Of a DNA stretch of 64,000 bases, positions 23,701-37,176 are shown one piece after another (positions within the stretch are counted from its first letter, which is position 1; each line of letters opens with the position of its first letter). The stretch comes from Ophiostoma sp. CBS 140.51 (Eukaryota; Ascomycota; Sordariomycetes; Ophiostomatales; Ophiostomataceae). The stretch is taken from the NCBI GenBank assembly GCA_029298735.1, contig JANSLP010000094.1, positions 1 through 64,000 of the forward strand, read 5' to 3'. The position numbers were made by a program, and so were the translations under genes. The notes under the pieces are model-generated. The model ran no database searches. It was not told the origin of the DNA and saw only the letters and a program-made list of their open reading frames with translations.

Positions 23701-26700
23701 TGTCCTATCAGTGTCGCTGCCATTTGTGTCGTTCATGTCGTTCGTAGCTGCCAGTTCAGTCAAGTCTTGCTGCACCTGCTGCAGCCTTCTGCATCTCCGT
23801 ATCACAAGCGAAACCCAGGAAGGCAACTGCGACTTGCGTCCTGCCCTGCTTTGCACTGCAAAACTGATACAGATACTGGGGTTTGTCGACTCTTTCCAGT
23901 TTCTACATTTTTGCTCTTTCCAATTCGGCCCTGTCGTTTTTAGCATTCTGCGGGGAGGCGCGGACGACAAGCTCACAAAGGTACCAAATGCGACGAAAAG
24001 CAACGCAACACCTTCCCGGCGGGCCATCTTCCCGATGTTTTCTTCAGCTAACATCGTCAATTGGCCCTCGCATTGTGTCTTTTGGAGGTTACGGACGACA
24101 GACCTCATTCTTCCGCCCCGGATGATACCTCTCCAGAGCTTTTTATCACCTTTGTGGCCTTCCCCTCTCTTCCTCTCTCTCGCCCTCACATCCTCTCACT
24201 CTTCCCCTCCTAAAGGCTCCCACACCCCATCATTCCCGCATACGACGTGTCCAATTCGACAATTGCAACCCCCTTCAACTTGCGTGCATTATCCGGCTCC
24301 ACGCCCGCTGCGGAAAACCTTTTTGTGCGAGTGACATATGTGGGAAGATACGTGCAGACGTGGTACAGATACAGATACGGGCTTGTTGCCCCATATCGGC
24401 ATGTCTGTTGACGGAGAAGGGGCGCACCGGGGAACTGGCCATGTAGCGGTAATGGAGCGGCCATGAAGCACTCGTGGAGCCTTGATGGACATTCGTGGAG
24501 CATGACTGCATCTGTTGCGTCTTTCTTGCAGAAACTTTCTCTTGTTCAGAGCGTCCTCCTGCGTCTCGCCCTGCATCACCCTGCGTCGACGTTGTGCCCA
24601 GCATCGCCCCATGCCCACTGTGCCCAGAAGAGGGCCCCATTGATGGATCTCTCTGGAGCGGAGTATGGGATACAGTGCAAGAGATGCTGATGGCAGACAG
24701 TGTCTCTTTGCGTGGTGCCCAGCCGAGCCAGCTTCTCATCACGGTCGCAGCCACTAACAATCACAGCGGTCGCTGCAGTCACTATCACTGTCACCACGGA
24801 GATTTTGCGTGCAAAATATGTACATTCCCAAAGTATCTAGCAGCACTGTTTGGAGCGGAAGGGAAGGAATTCGACAACGAGGCAAGGCTAGGTACAAGGG
24901 GTTGAAGGTTGTCGTGAGCACCAAAAAAAACGAGAGCCAGGCCTGCCCAGGCCCTGGAGAGCGACTAGCACACTTTGGGCATTGAAGAGGCTGGTCTCAC
25001 AGGGGAAGAGAGAAGACCCCGTCAGTTGCGACGTCAGCCCCCAGAACATGAGCAAGTTCAGGGAAGAAAAGCAAAGACAACAAGAAGAGAAAAGACAGCA
25101 GAACACGACGTCCAGGGAATAAGCCGAACCGAGGAGAAATGGCCAGAGCTCTTGCGCTTGTGTTGGGGGTCAAGAGACCCTGACCCTGAACGAGAGCGAA
25201 TCTTTATCACCAACAAGACGCGAATCTTCAACACATAAACAAACTTACAAACTTAACAGGACTAACAAAATAAAAAACAGCCAAAACAAAACAAAGATCG
25301 TCAACTAGACCGTCCTTCTGTCCTTATCAAAACGTGCTTGCTTCGTCTCAGAAAAGAACGGCAACGCCGAATGAACCTCGTGGCAATCAAGCAAAAGTTT
25401 AATTTCAGAGCACTGAGTTCGCCCAAAGAAAAGGGAGCCGCTCTCCCCCTTCATAAGGCTCTCTAGCATACAGCGTCGTGCTGGGCAATTCAAAATGGCC
25501 TGGGGAGATACAGATCAACATTTGGTGGGTCGACGTGTTGGAGCCTGGCCTGCCCGACAGAATCTGAAAATGCAACTCTCTGGGCACAGACAAAAGACCA
25601 GTCAAGTCAGGCCTGGCCCTGGGTTTGGGAAGACCAACGACGATTTGGGGCTGTTGTGGCGTTGTTTTTTCCACAAGGTCCCCCAAGTAGCTCTTCTGTC
25701 CGCTCACCACCCAGTGACTTTCCAGGGCTATTCTTCACTGGAGACAGTGACAACACACCCCATAAAAAACAGCACAGGCCAAGCCAAGATGGAAGGATGC
25801 TGGATTCCACTGTCGGGGTGACATTGAGGTTTTCTCAGGCCACTTGGGCGGCAAGGATCGACGATGGTAGGCACATTTTCTGAGAAAAGCACGTCTTTTG
25901 GGTCGTTTTTTATTCCTTTCTCACTCACTTTTCCTCCAGGCCGTCCCCCTGTTTGCCGGAAATATTTTGCAGGAGATGAGATTTATGGGCGATTTGAAGA
26001 CGGAGCCGTAACAATACGGGGGGGTTCATTTTCAATATTTCTTACAGGCGGGATATTATGAGCCAGGGATGGGAGGTGGGCCTACGATTGCACGGTAAGA
26101 TTCTTATGAGTGACGACTGATTTTGTGCTATTTTGTGCTGATTTCGATTTTCCCTCTGCTATTTTTATGTCCTTCCCAGTGACACGCTCGACTGACAACT
26201 GCCACGATATTTTGCTGTCCACCATTAACACAAACAAAATATAGGCAGGCATATCTCAGCGGGGAGCCGATTTATGCATTGCAAATGTGAGTGGGTAAGT
26301 GAGCAAGAAAACTGTCAACAAGTGAAAGCCTTTCCTTTTCCAGCATCCTGCTGCAACAGAAACACTCCAAAAGTATGCCGTTTTTGTTCACAAAGTTGCT
26401 GCCGGCCGGGAAGAAGCGAGTTGAGTTTGAAGGCTCTGGGTGCATTGGAGTGGTTTTGTGTGTGAGCGGCCACCAGTGAAAAAGAAAGGGGGAAAAAAAG
26501 AGATCGACCCTTAAAATATCCCAATCCGATCGATGTTGATGACGATCTTTTTTTGTCTTTCCTTCCATCCCCCTTCCAGCCCCCTTCTCTCGGTGCACTT
26601 GCGCGTGGCCGACAAGAAACAGGAGAAACAGAAGAACAGAACAGAACAGAATCAAACGGCTCCCCTGTTCTCTTGACATTTCTCATTCCCGTTTTGTCAA

Positions 26701-26851
26701 TCTGCGACAACGTTCTCAGCGGAGACCTCCGTTGGGTTTGGTCCCCCTTTCTTTGAATCTTTGGATTTCCCAAGAATCCCCCTGACGACGTTCGTCCGTC
26801 GTTCATGTCCGACGCATTCAGCCCTTTTAGGAAAACATACAGACAGAAACA

Positions 26852-26869
26852 ACGATATCAACGATATCA
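26852..26869. repeat. Two copies of 9-bp ACGATATCA
   Basis: Perfect tandem duplication, followed by a degenerate third start (ACGGTAT). It contains the palindrome GATATC. Confidence 0.8.
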
Positions 26870-27572
26870 ACGGTATTTAGTACGGAGGTAGAAGAGCACA
26901 AAAGACGCCACAAGGCCATAAAAGACAAAACAACACGGGTCTGTGCAGCTCGACGTCCAGGTCAGCTGAGCACGATCTCCGCGAATCCTGTCCGACTCGT
27001 ACGAGACCTTTCAAAAGCTGTCCTCAAAATCATAAGGCGACGGAAAAGAAGCTGTCGAAGAGCTGCCGAATGGTGTCGAAGAGGCAGAATGGCCCATAAT
27101 CCTAAAAGGGAAAGGGAAACGAGCGTCTTGGTGCCCGTTTTTTTTTTGTTTTTCGTTTGCCCGCGACAGGGTTGTGGAGTTTAACGTGTTTCAGGTCTAT
27201 TTTCTCGGTGACCTGGTCCCTGCTCGGTGCTGGCACTTGGATTTTTGATGGGGTTTTCGACGGGGCTCTCAATGGGGTCCTTGAAAAGAACTGTGGGTAT
27301 CCGCTCCAACGTATTGAAAGGAGGACACAAGAAGGCCAAAAGGGAAATACCACAGACCGGGAAACGAGCGCAGCGCAGCCGCACCACAGCGGCAGCGAAG
27401 GAAGCGAGAAACGGCACGAAAATGGAGAAACACGGGTCAAGAGGCGTGCAAACTCAAAATCAAAACAAGAGGGATGGACACCCGAATAAAGATGCCCGGT
27501 CCTGGCAATCACGGCGGAGCCCGAAAGGAAAGTGAGGCAATCTGCGTAACATTGGTGACGAACACAATCACG

Positions 27573-27599
27573 ATATCGTGGATATCGTGGATATCGCGG
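27573..27599. repeat. Three copies of 9-bp ATATCGTGG
   Basis: Two perfect units and a third with one change (ATATCGCGG). Like the repeat at 26852, the unit is built around GATATCG. Confidence 0.8.
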
Positions 27600-30500
27600 C
27601 CGCCGCGTCTGTTTCCAAGACACGCCCTACGTACTCGAAACAACGTGCAGGTACCACGAACAGGTCCAGGCATAGCCGCCGATTGTTTCCAGTTGTCTCT
27701 CTTGCTCTTTGTTTTGTGTGTTTTGTGTTTTATGTTTTACACTTTGCCTTTTCCACTGAACTCGATATACACCGCCTTACGGAGAATTACTCCGTATTTG
27801 TGCAGATACAGATGCAAGACGTGCGTCACGCACAGGGTCAGATGCCGGAAAAAGAAAAAGAAAAGGAAAAAGAAAAGAAGACCAAAAGAGCAGTAGAAAT
27901 GCATGATAGTTCTCCGTAGTTTGTTTCGAAGCCGGGCTTGGCCAGTGATGTGTTTGACTTGGAACAGCCCAAAGAGGCAGATGTTATCCCACGAGAAGGG
28001 AAGAAACAAGAACAAATCTTGAGTCTAGCATCGGAAGGCCGCTTCCTCGTCATCACACACCCCCTTCACTCCTTTCCCTCTTGCCCGCCGTTGAGAACTT
28101 TGCTGGAGTTTTGGTGTCGTTCTGGTGTCTTTTGTCCATTTCCTTTCTTTCCATTTTTGCAGATCCCTCATTCTCTTCATCCTTCCATGCATCCGTAGCG
28201 CAAAAAAAGCAGTGAGATGCTATTTCAACCAAATGCGACTTTTCGTGGAGGATATGGAAGGCAGCCGAACGGGACAAATGTTGGCCAAGACTTTTCTTTC
28301 ATTCCCCTCCTTCTGTGTGAGCCTCCACTCCTGTTTGTGCACCCGTGATCCCCGTTCACAACAGCAACCCGCTGTCCGTTGTCGTCGCCGTCCTCTTCTC
28401 TCCACGACCATTGTCGCACTTGTCTCACGGCACTCGAGAAACACCCCTGGACATAGAAAAGAGGGGCTCCGGAGGACAAGGGGAGTCAAGTCAGGGGAGT
28501 CGGTTCAACAATGTGTGCGTGGCGAAGCGTGGCATTGGCATTGGCATATTTGGCATTTATCGAGGAAGAAAAACATGGCAAAAACGCATGGCTATTTTTT
28601 GGTCCGACACACAAAGCAAGAGAGCCACATGCTTCGGTATCGCAAACAATTCATAAAAAATACTCCGGAACAAGTTTTAAACTAAAATGTCAACACATCC
28701 ACATGCGCAATGTAAGACATGTGGTGAACCTGATAAAAAAAGCATGGGATAAGGGGAGCAGCGAATTTCGCTTCCGATTTGATAGTGTATTTTGTCTCCA
28801 TATTGTCTGTTGAGTTAAAACTTGTTTTCTTCGGTTTTTCTTCTTTTCTTCTTTTTTCAACGTTTCTTGTTTTCTTTAGCTCTGTCTCAGTAGACGATTA
28901 CTTCTGTGTCTGCCAACACAGCAGTGCATTTTTCACCGCTCCTTTGGTTTGTTTTTGCATGAGGTCTCCTTGCTTTCAGTTTGATTGATATTCATTTTGA
29001 ATAGTTTTTGTTGATATTGTCTGTTGTCGCTTTTGCGCTGTTGGCCTGTAACCTCGGGATTCAAACATCCGCTGGCAGCGTGAAGGACTTTTCCTTTTAT
29101 TCCCTTTTTTTACTTCCTTTTTCCAGTTTTGATACCACGGCGATGGTCCCCGGTGCAGCTCCAATGTGACACAGATGCACAAACTGCAGCTCTTTCGCCA
29201 TTTCGAGCTTTTCAGTTGCTTTGCAGTTTCCCTTTTGTTCCAACGGGCAAGCTGCTCCTGCGATCGAATAGGAAAGTGGCAGAGCAGGATACCAGGCCCT
29301 GCATGTCCTTGAGAGCGCAGAGTGCGACCAGATACCATTTGTACTTTCTTCTTTTGGCGTACGAGTGCACGACGCTGTTGTCGTTTCAGAGGTCTGGGTT
29401 TCAATGCGCCGTACGACATCAACTGGGCAGAGACAACGAACCTGGAAGGAAAAGTCGAAAGACAACATTGTTCCCCCTCATTTATTGTTGGCGTAATTTC
29501 AATAAAGTTAATTACGCTGTACGGGAAAGTAAATTAACAAAAAATTGCGGTTGTAATTGGTGTTCAACAACTCGCAATTTACTTTTCCAAAAGTATTCCA
29601 CAGTGCAACAAGAAGTTGCAAGGAAGAATACCGGGAAACTGGGCGCTGTCTTTTTTTTCTGACGTGCCCGCCTCGCCTGCTCCCGCGTATTAATTGTCGC
29701 ATTGTGAAAGTCTGTCGGCGTCGGCACGTCGCCGTCCGTCCACCTTTCAGCTGGAAGCAATTAACACAGCTCTTCCCCATGTTCTCATCTTTTTCGTCTT
29801 GTTCGCTTTCGATGCTATCGCTACTCCGTAGAACGGAGAGCTCTTGGAATCCAAGATAATGGTCCCATTTTACCAACCAACCCCCTCCTCCCCCTTTTCT
29901 GTCATTTTTCAACGACGATCCGCGGGCCTGGCCTCCTCTGGTGTGTCTCTGGTGTCTGGCGTGTCCTTTGGCCTTGTTCCCAGTTTCTTTACAGTTTCCT
30001 AATTCGCCTTTTGCTCCGTATCTGGAATACGCCAGCGACCTTTTTACACTCCTCAGTTGCCTTCTGCTGGGCCTTTCTTCTGTGAAGCTCTCACTGCCAC
30101 CTTCTCCTCTCCTCTTTTTTTACGCCGACTGCAACTCTACCCCATCGTCTTGCGCAAGAAACAGAAGTAGGCTCGTAGGAAAACCTTGGTGTTGGGAAAA
30201 CGATCGACGGAGTAAACTGAATAGGTGTGGCAGGCCATACCGGAGGAACATGGGTGTAAAACATGCTCTTTCACCTGTTCTCCGAGCAGTTCTCCGTTGC
30301 CTGCCAATTCCAACGTGGCTTTTGTAAGTTTTTTCTTCTTTTGTGTCGGGCTTGTTGTCGGGGTAGTCAAGGCATGGCGGCCGAGATAAAGCCCGTCCAG
30401 CATATGTGCGTGGGTGTGATAAAGGGGAAAAAGAGAAAAACAAACATAAATAAGAAGAGTACAAGTCAAGTGAATCTAGAGAAAGTCGTGACAGCTAAAG

Positions 30501-30992
30501 CGAGAGCGAGCAGCCCTCCTTTTTCCACGGACTATCTTCCTCTGTCGGAGAGTGGAGCGAAGGAGAGAAAAGAGAAAGGTGCTGTCCCGATCGCTTGAGC
30601 CCCCATAATTATTTTGAGTACAGTCCAGTGTCGTGGAATTTTCGTGTGCGAATACACAGAAGTAGTTTCTGGGCGTGGGAGAGAAAGAGTGGCCCTATTT
30701 TTTGTCGATTTTGTCATTGCCGCTTGTCCCCCTTGCATACGAAGAAGAATATGACGGGCCAGTCAGGTTGTTTACCCGGCGTCTGTCACGAAAGAAAAAG
30801 CAAATAAGAATCTCAAATGGACACTGTAAAAACTCTTCTTCTCCTTGCCGGAGTATTCCCTGCATCAACGAAATATTGACTTTGGTCTTGTCTCTTGTCT
30901 TGGGTCGCGTGCAAAAAGTACATTAACGTCGGGAAGGCGTCCGAGAGGAGGATGGCCCTGTTCATAGACTCAAGGAAAAGCAGAAAAAGTAT

Positions 30993-31025
30993 GAAAAGCA
31001 AAGAAAAAGCAAAGAAAAAGCAAAG
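30993..31025. repeat. Three copies of 11-bp AAAAAGCAAAG
   Basis: The first unit differs at one position (GAAAAGCAAAG); the next two are identical. The surrounding plus strand is purine-rich. Confidence 0.85.
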
Positions 31026-34000
31026 AGAATCGCATAAAAGAGGGGTGGTAAGGCGGCGATGTCTCTCGTTTAGTAACCTTTCCCGCCGATTTCATGTTTT
31101 ACTTCGTGTGTTTCTCTTGCATCGCTTCGAGTTTGTCAACTGTTTAGCTTTGTTTCTCTTCAAATGTCTCGGTCGTTTTCTCCCAACCTGACGGGCTCCG
31201 TGGCTGCGGGCTCGGAACGGGCTCTGTCTTACCAAGAAACAGAAGAGACAAATTCACAAAACCACTAACACCTAGTCCACACCAACCACACCCACCACAG
31301 ACTAACAACCGTGGGTTTTAACGTGGGTTTTTGGTGTGGTTCCCTGCATGTCCTACCGTAGCGAAAGGCGTTCCTCTTTCGTTACCTTCTGTTCCACAAA
31401 CAACAAGAGAACCACCAGAACAACACCAGAAAACTGCATGCATTACGCCATTGAGTAGTGGCGTTGGAAACTGTGACGCATTTTTTCTAGGTCAATTGAG
31501 AATCAATTAGTGTTACGGAATAGAAGAAGATAAAAAGAACGAGGACGAAGATAGAATCGTAGGACAAGCAATCGACTTGCACGACGATGCAGGCCCCCCC
31601 ACGAAGCTCGGGTAACCGCACATTATCACGACATGGGGTTTGACAAGCTGCGCTGTTTGATAGAGCGGCGTTGAACAACGCCGGATACGCACTTGCGTGG
31701 CTCGCGTGGGATAGCCTCCGTGGACAGCCATGATCTCGTTTCTTTTCTTTTGGCTGCTTCCCCTCGTCACCCCTCTTTGATACACGCCGCATTTCCATCT
31801 TGGACCCAGCTTTTATCGATAGCTTCGTTTCTTTGGTCCCTGCCTGGCCAACTGGTGCTGGAGCCACGAGCCAAAGATCCAGCATCTCGAAAATACCCAC
31901 AATGCCCGCTGTTCGCCTCCTCTTCTCGTCCCCATAGTCGGGATTCTGGGACCGTGCCAAGGTGAGGCGGGGTGAAGGGGTGAAGGGGGGCGAAGGAGAA
32001 CACTCCTCGCCTGCTCACATCTCACTTTTTGTGAACATTGAAATGGATTCAATGGAGTTCGATGGGCGCGCGTTGGTGCTTGCGAGGAGAGAGTGCAACG
32101 TACACCACCAAAAAAGTGTGTGTGGTTGTACTCCGTATGGAGTCGTTGGGTGTTGGGAACAGTGCAGCAAGCTACGACGATTGAGGGCATCGTATTGAAC
32201 GCCCGCAGGCTGCACAAATAAAAAAGTACTCAGTTGAGAAGGTCTCAATTGAAGCAAGTCGTAAAAGTTTCTCCCAAATGATTGGGTGGGCGACGAACAA
32301 ATCGACAGATGGAAGACGGAAGACGGAAGGTGATGATATCCGGATATGTCTTCTGATGTCGCCGGAGAGAACGTTGACGTGCTTTATTACCGGTATTGCA
32401 GATATCAAGCACTCCGGGATTTACTTTATGGAAGAGGAAGGAGGCAAAAAAAGACAAGCTCTCCAAGCTGATAACCTCAAACTCACCGAGGCAGGTCGTT
32501 CAAAGAGCTTGGGGGTCAGTCTCTTTGACGAACGAGGTGCAAAGAGAGGGTCCCCACGCCAAGCATTTTGAGCTCCAGCATCGAATTGAAAGCTCCTCAC
32601 TTTGAACGACGTACGGAGTATCTTGATCAGTTCTCACCTTGAAGCGTTCTTTTCTTTTTCTGTTCAGGGGACAAGGACAGACACAGGGTTTAATTGACGC
32701 CGCTCTTTCAGTGATATCCTCCGTGCGATGCAAAGGTTCCGTGCAATGCTGAAATACTCCGGATATTGAAAAAGAGACACGCACTGTGTGCTCTTGTAAG
32801 TTTATGTTATTGAAGATGGTCTTCTTCTTCTTTCTCCCTTCTCCCTTGCTGTGGACTTTTGAGTTTTGATATTTCCTCCTTACACGTCTGCCCACCATCT
32901 TCCCCGTCTCGCCCACACCCACAGTCTTCAACGACAACAAAAGTACGCACAGACAGAGTCAACGGCTCCGCATCCTCTTTGACTTCTTTTGTCGTCGTGC
33001 ACTATTGATCTCGACGCCGTCGCTGAGCTTTGGCCGTTTGTTATTTTGACCTCGTCGGCCAGGCTTCTCTCTCAGGTTTGCCGGACTTTTTTCCTGTCCA
33101 GAAAAACAAAAGAGAGAAAAAGGGGTAGCTCGCGAAGGTACGACTAGCTGCCGTCGGCCATTGTTGTGATAGAGGATGTGCATCAAAAAGACCAAAAACA
33201 ACAAGAGGCAAAAGGATGTGCAATGTCGCGCACAACGGTTCTATTTTAGCACACCACACGATTTACACATACATCACTTTCAGGGACAAAGAGTTCTGGC
33301 CAAGTCACCAAGTATTATGCCGAAGGAGAGCTCGAGAGCTCTAGAGGCTCGGCCGGCGTCTTGCTGCAGAGCTATCTCTGGCGAGTTGTTGAAGATGCAA
33401 GCTATTCTGCAAGCTAATTACTATTCACGAACACGAAAGTGGCTTGTCAACAAATCAACAAACATAACGCTGCGAGTGAGAAAGAAAATTGCACACGCAA
33501 ATAGTGCCCGTCCTCTTCTGCCGTCAGCAACGCTTGAGACGGATATTGGCTTGGCTTGGCCTGGCCAGCCCTAAAGTTGTGCCTGCAGTCACAATGGACA
33601 AGTGATTGGAAGCGTTGTGTTCCCGCATATCCAACCCACACTCTCCCACATCCACTCCCCACGCCGAGAGTGTTGAAGAAATGCAGGAACAGCCAAGCGA
33701 AGCAGTGAGAAGTTGTGCAAGCGAAAAAGAGGCAGCAGGCGAGGTCCTGTCCTGCCATATCCAGCCAGGCCCAGCCGTTCCGACGCGCTGCAGACAGCAC
33801 AGGGGAGAGCCCCTTCACTCTGTCAGTGAGTGGTTTTTTTGTTCTGTTCGCTGAAGGATTCAAACTACTGCATACAAGGGGACCGCCCCGGGCCCTTGAC
33901 ATCGCTGTCGCCCTAAAAGAATTGCCGCAAACATCCCCTGGCAGAACACGCAGACCCAAAAACACAAGGCGAGCGGTCGCCAGGGAAGCCTGTCGAGGGT

Positions 34001-36137
34001 TGTCCACAGTGCTGTGGAAAGCAGAAGAAGTGAGAGCCAGGAAAGACAGAAGAACCAAGAGAACCACTGAAGAAAAAGAAAAGAAACAAGTGGGTCACTA
34101 ACACGGAGAAAGGCCATCCTATTGGTCCGGGGAGGAAAGGGAAAACCCAGGCAGGTACGGGTGGGGAGACCAGATAAAGAGTGGAGGGGAGAAAGTGAGT
34201 GAATGTGAGAGAAAAGGAACAGGGGTGTGCCATGGAAAAGTGACCCAGTCCCAATTGGGAATCTTTGGCAGCTTGCATCCAGGGACCAAGGACCAGGGTG
34301 TTGTGTCTTTTCTGCATTTTGTGCCTTTCATGTGTGTCCTTGTCTTTTCTCACAGAACGCGATGCAACCCCAGAAGCAACAAAAAGAGGAAAGGCAAAAA
34401 GGGACACCGGGACCGCCGTCCAAGGCACAGAAAGAGAAGACGGGAGGCCGAGGATGGTGATGAGAAAGAACGAAAGACAAAAGACGAAAGACACATCCCT
34501 CTGTTACTTTGTTTATTATGGCCGTGGATCTTTCGTCACTTTCTACACTTTGTTCCTGCAGCCTTTTCGCGTTTCTTTTCTCTTCTCTTACAGGAAGGAA
34601 GCGGTCTTTTTTGCCTCATTTTTTCCCTGTGTGTATTCCTTGTGCCCCATCTCCAACGACGCGTCCTGACTCGTCAATTCATCGTGGCAGTGGGGGGAGG
34701 AAAACATGAAGAAAAAAAGAAGAGGGGAAAAAAGGACGCTGCAGTTGAGACTGTTAAGACTACTCAGTTACTGCGCTGGTTGCTTCAGATGCCTGTGCGG
34801 GCGCTATCAAAATGTGCGAAACTGCGAAATGCTTGCGATAATGGGTAGTGATTGACAAGTCAAATGGACATTGCATCTGTGATGGGCGCTGCGTTGAGAG
34901 TGATGTGCGATGGACGATGTGCGGTGTTTAAAGACTGCCCGCAAGGGCTGCCCTGCAATGGTGAAGGGATGGCCTGGCCTCCCCTTAAGGCTCAGACACT
35001 GCAAAAGTGCAACTCTGACACAGACGGTTGCCCAAAACGGTCACTTCAACGCCTGAAGCTATCGCCAATCCAGTGATGATAGTCCTTGCAGAAGTGTCCA
35101 AGAGGAGACCAAGAAGATCGTCGGGACGTTTCAATGTCTGACCCCTTTTCTTCTTCTTTTTGTCCTTTTTTTGTCCTCGCTTCGCTCGCTTCGTCGGCCC
35201 CCATCTCAAGAAATCTCAAGAGTCCACGACGCCTCGTCGCGTCGTCGTCCACAGCCGTTGTCTTGCTTGCCAATCCCTTCTCAACCGGGAATGGAGAGCG
35301 GGCCATGTTTTGGCCACGCCCTCGCCAACGTCTGTATGTCTAAAAAATCTCAAACACTGGGCTGGGCTGTGAGTGCCGGCGCTGCGCTTTGTGTGCTTTC
35401 TTTTTCCAAATAGGCGGTCACGGTCCGAAGGGCGAAAATGTGGGCGACCTTGGCCGGACATTGATGGGCGGTGGACCGTGCTTAGGCATATCGCGTTTTG
35501 ACTTACTGAGTAAACTTTGACTTCTGTCGCTCTCATGTCTGTTCACACCGTTCTGCCGGCGGTTGCCGGTGCGGCAGACAAGAAACGACGATGGACATCG
35601 ATGTGATGGAGTCGTGATGGAGACATGGAGCTCTGGACATGGAGACAATGGGCAGGCCAAAAAAAGTTAGGCGGGGGACACACAGATCATACAGTCGCGG
35701 TTGGGCATGAAAATCACGAAAATACACTGTTCACAAAAAGAAACAAATCGAAACGGCGACAAAAAGTCAAGTGGACGTCAAAGTGGACGACAGTCGTACT
35801 GTGTATCCGTACTCCGTCGAAAAAGCAACACCGAGCAAGGTCCAAGCTTCTCGGTCGGGTGGCTTGCGGTCTTTTTTTGCGTGGGGGAAGGGCCCTATCA
35901 CATCCGAGCAATTGTCCATGAGTTCTACAAGTTTTTGAGGTGATGAGAGATCATGAGTGCAAAAGGGATGACGACAGAAATCTAGATGTAAGCTATGTAA
36001 GCCAAAGTAAGCTAGGGCGGCTATGGCCACAATGATCTCGACCTCAAGTCGAGCCAAGTGTTGTGTTTTTGTTGAAGATTTCTCCCTTTTCTTGAGAAAG
36101 TCATGACAAATTTTACATGCAAGGACGAAAAAGAAGG

Positions 36138-36178
36138 TGTCGAGCCTTTGTCGAGCTTTTGTCAAGCTTTTGTCGAGC
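36138..36178. repeat. 11-bp tandem repeat, unit GTCGAGCTTTT, 3.7 copies
   Basis: Units read GTCGAGCCTTT, GTCGAGCTTTT, GTCAAGCTTTT and a partial GTCGAGCC. It is a short imperfect minisatellite in the gene-free spacer. Confidence 0.85.
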
Positions 36179-37040
36179 CCTGGAGGTTGGTGACAAAAGG
36201 ACCCAGATGCAAGGGATTTTTTCTGTTACTGTCTTTTTTTCTTCTGCCTTAAAACTGTTTCCCCTGCATCTGCGCCTGCTTCTTGATATCCCGAATATTC
36301 AGCTCGACAACGACTTTTTTTGTCTCTTTTTTTCTTTGCTTTTGCTTCTTTCCTTTCCGCCTCTTTCCACTAGTCCGTTCTTCTAGCCCACGGCAGGGCC
36401 AGGACCCGTCGTGGTCTATCTTCCTTCTCATGCACACGCCCTCTCCAGACCCAGCCTTTCAGGAACCAAAACCCAGCCTCGGGATCCAGCAAAAAAGGAT
36501 CCGGAACGGTGTCCAGAAAAGTCAAGAAAAAGAAGAGAAAGAAACCCAGGAAAATCCTCAAGGATGCCACCGACAGAAGCTTGGATTTGCGGAAGCAAGC
36601 GGCCAACGTATTCGCGAGTCGGTATCTCTTTACTTCTCAAATTGCGACCGTTTACCAACAATGTGTACGTCACCGAGAAGAAAGAACAGCAGGTAGTGGC
36701 TGCAGGAGAACCTTGATACACACAATCCTCTGCGAAAGTTGCCCTGGCTATTCCTTCTTTTCTCTTCTGCTTCCTCCCCACAAAATATCAGCTGTTTTTT
36801 TACTTGAATGTCTCTTGGTTTTCTACGGAGCTCCATCAAGGCGGAACAAGGTGCGACAAGGCGCAACAGGAAAAGACTTTAAGTGCATGCAGCATGCAGG
36901 GCCGCGTTTTTTTTTACGAGAAAAAGATGGATGCAGCCTTTTGAACGAATGGGGACGCGATGTTTTCTGTTCAAAGACGGGACCCGTTGAAAGGCAACAG
37001 GCGCAGGCGCACAAGACAGTGTGCATTGCATCGGGCCCAG

Positions 37041-37176
37041 AGACCCAAAGACCCAGAGCAATGGCCAGAGACCCAGATGCAGACCCAAAAAAAAAGAGGC
37101 AAGACCCAAAAAGTCCGCGGAACCAGGCTCCAAGCCGGTCCCACGAATCCACGAAATCTACGACCTAGAAGACCCA
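37041..37176. repeat. Six dispersed AGACCCA heptamers
   Basis: AGACCCA occurs at 37041, 37049, 37069, 37081, 37102 and 37170, all on the plus strand within a purine-rich stretch; another copy is at 36448. Confidence 0.75.

Noticed and set aside
23191..24334. Long open frames on both strands at the same place (332 codons minus, 287 codons plus)
   Set aside because: Neither has the GC-rich third positions of the real genes, a recognisable motif or a fungal start/splice context. Being open on both strands is explained by composition.
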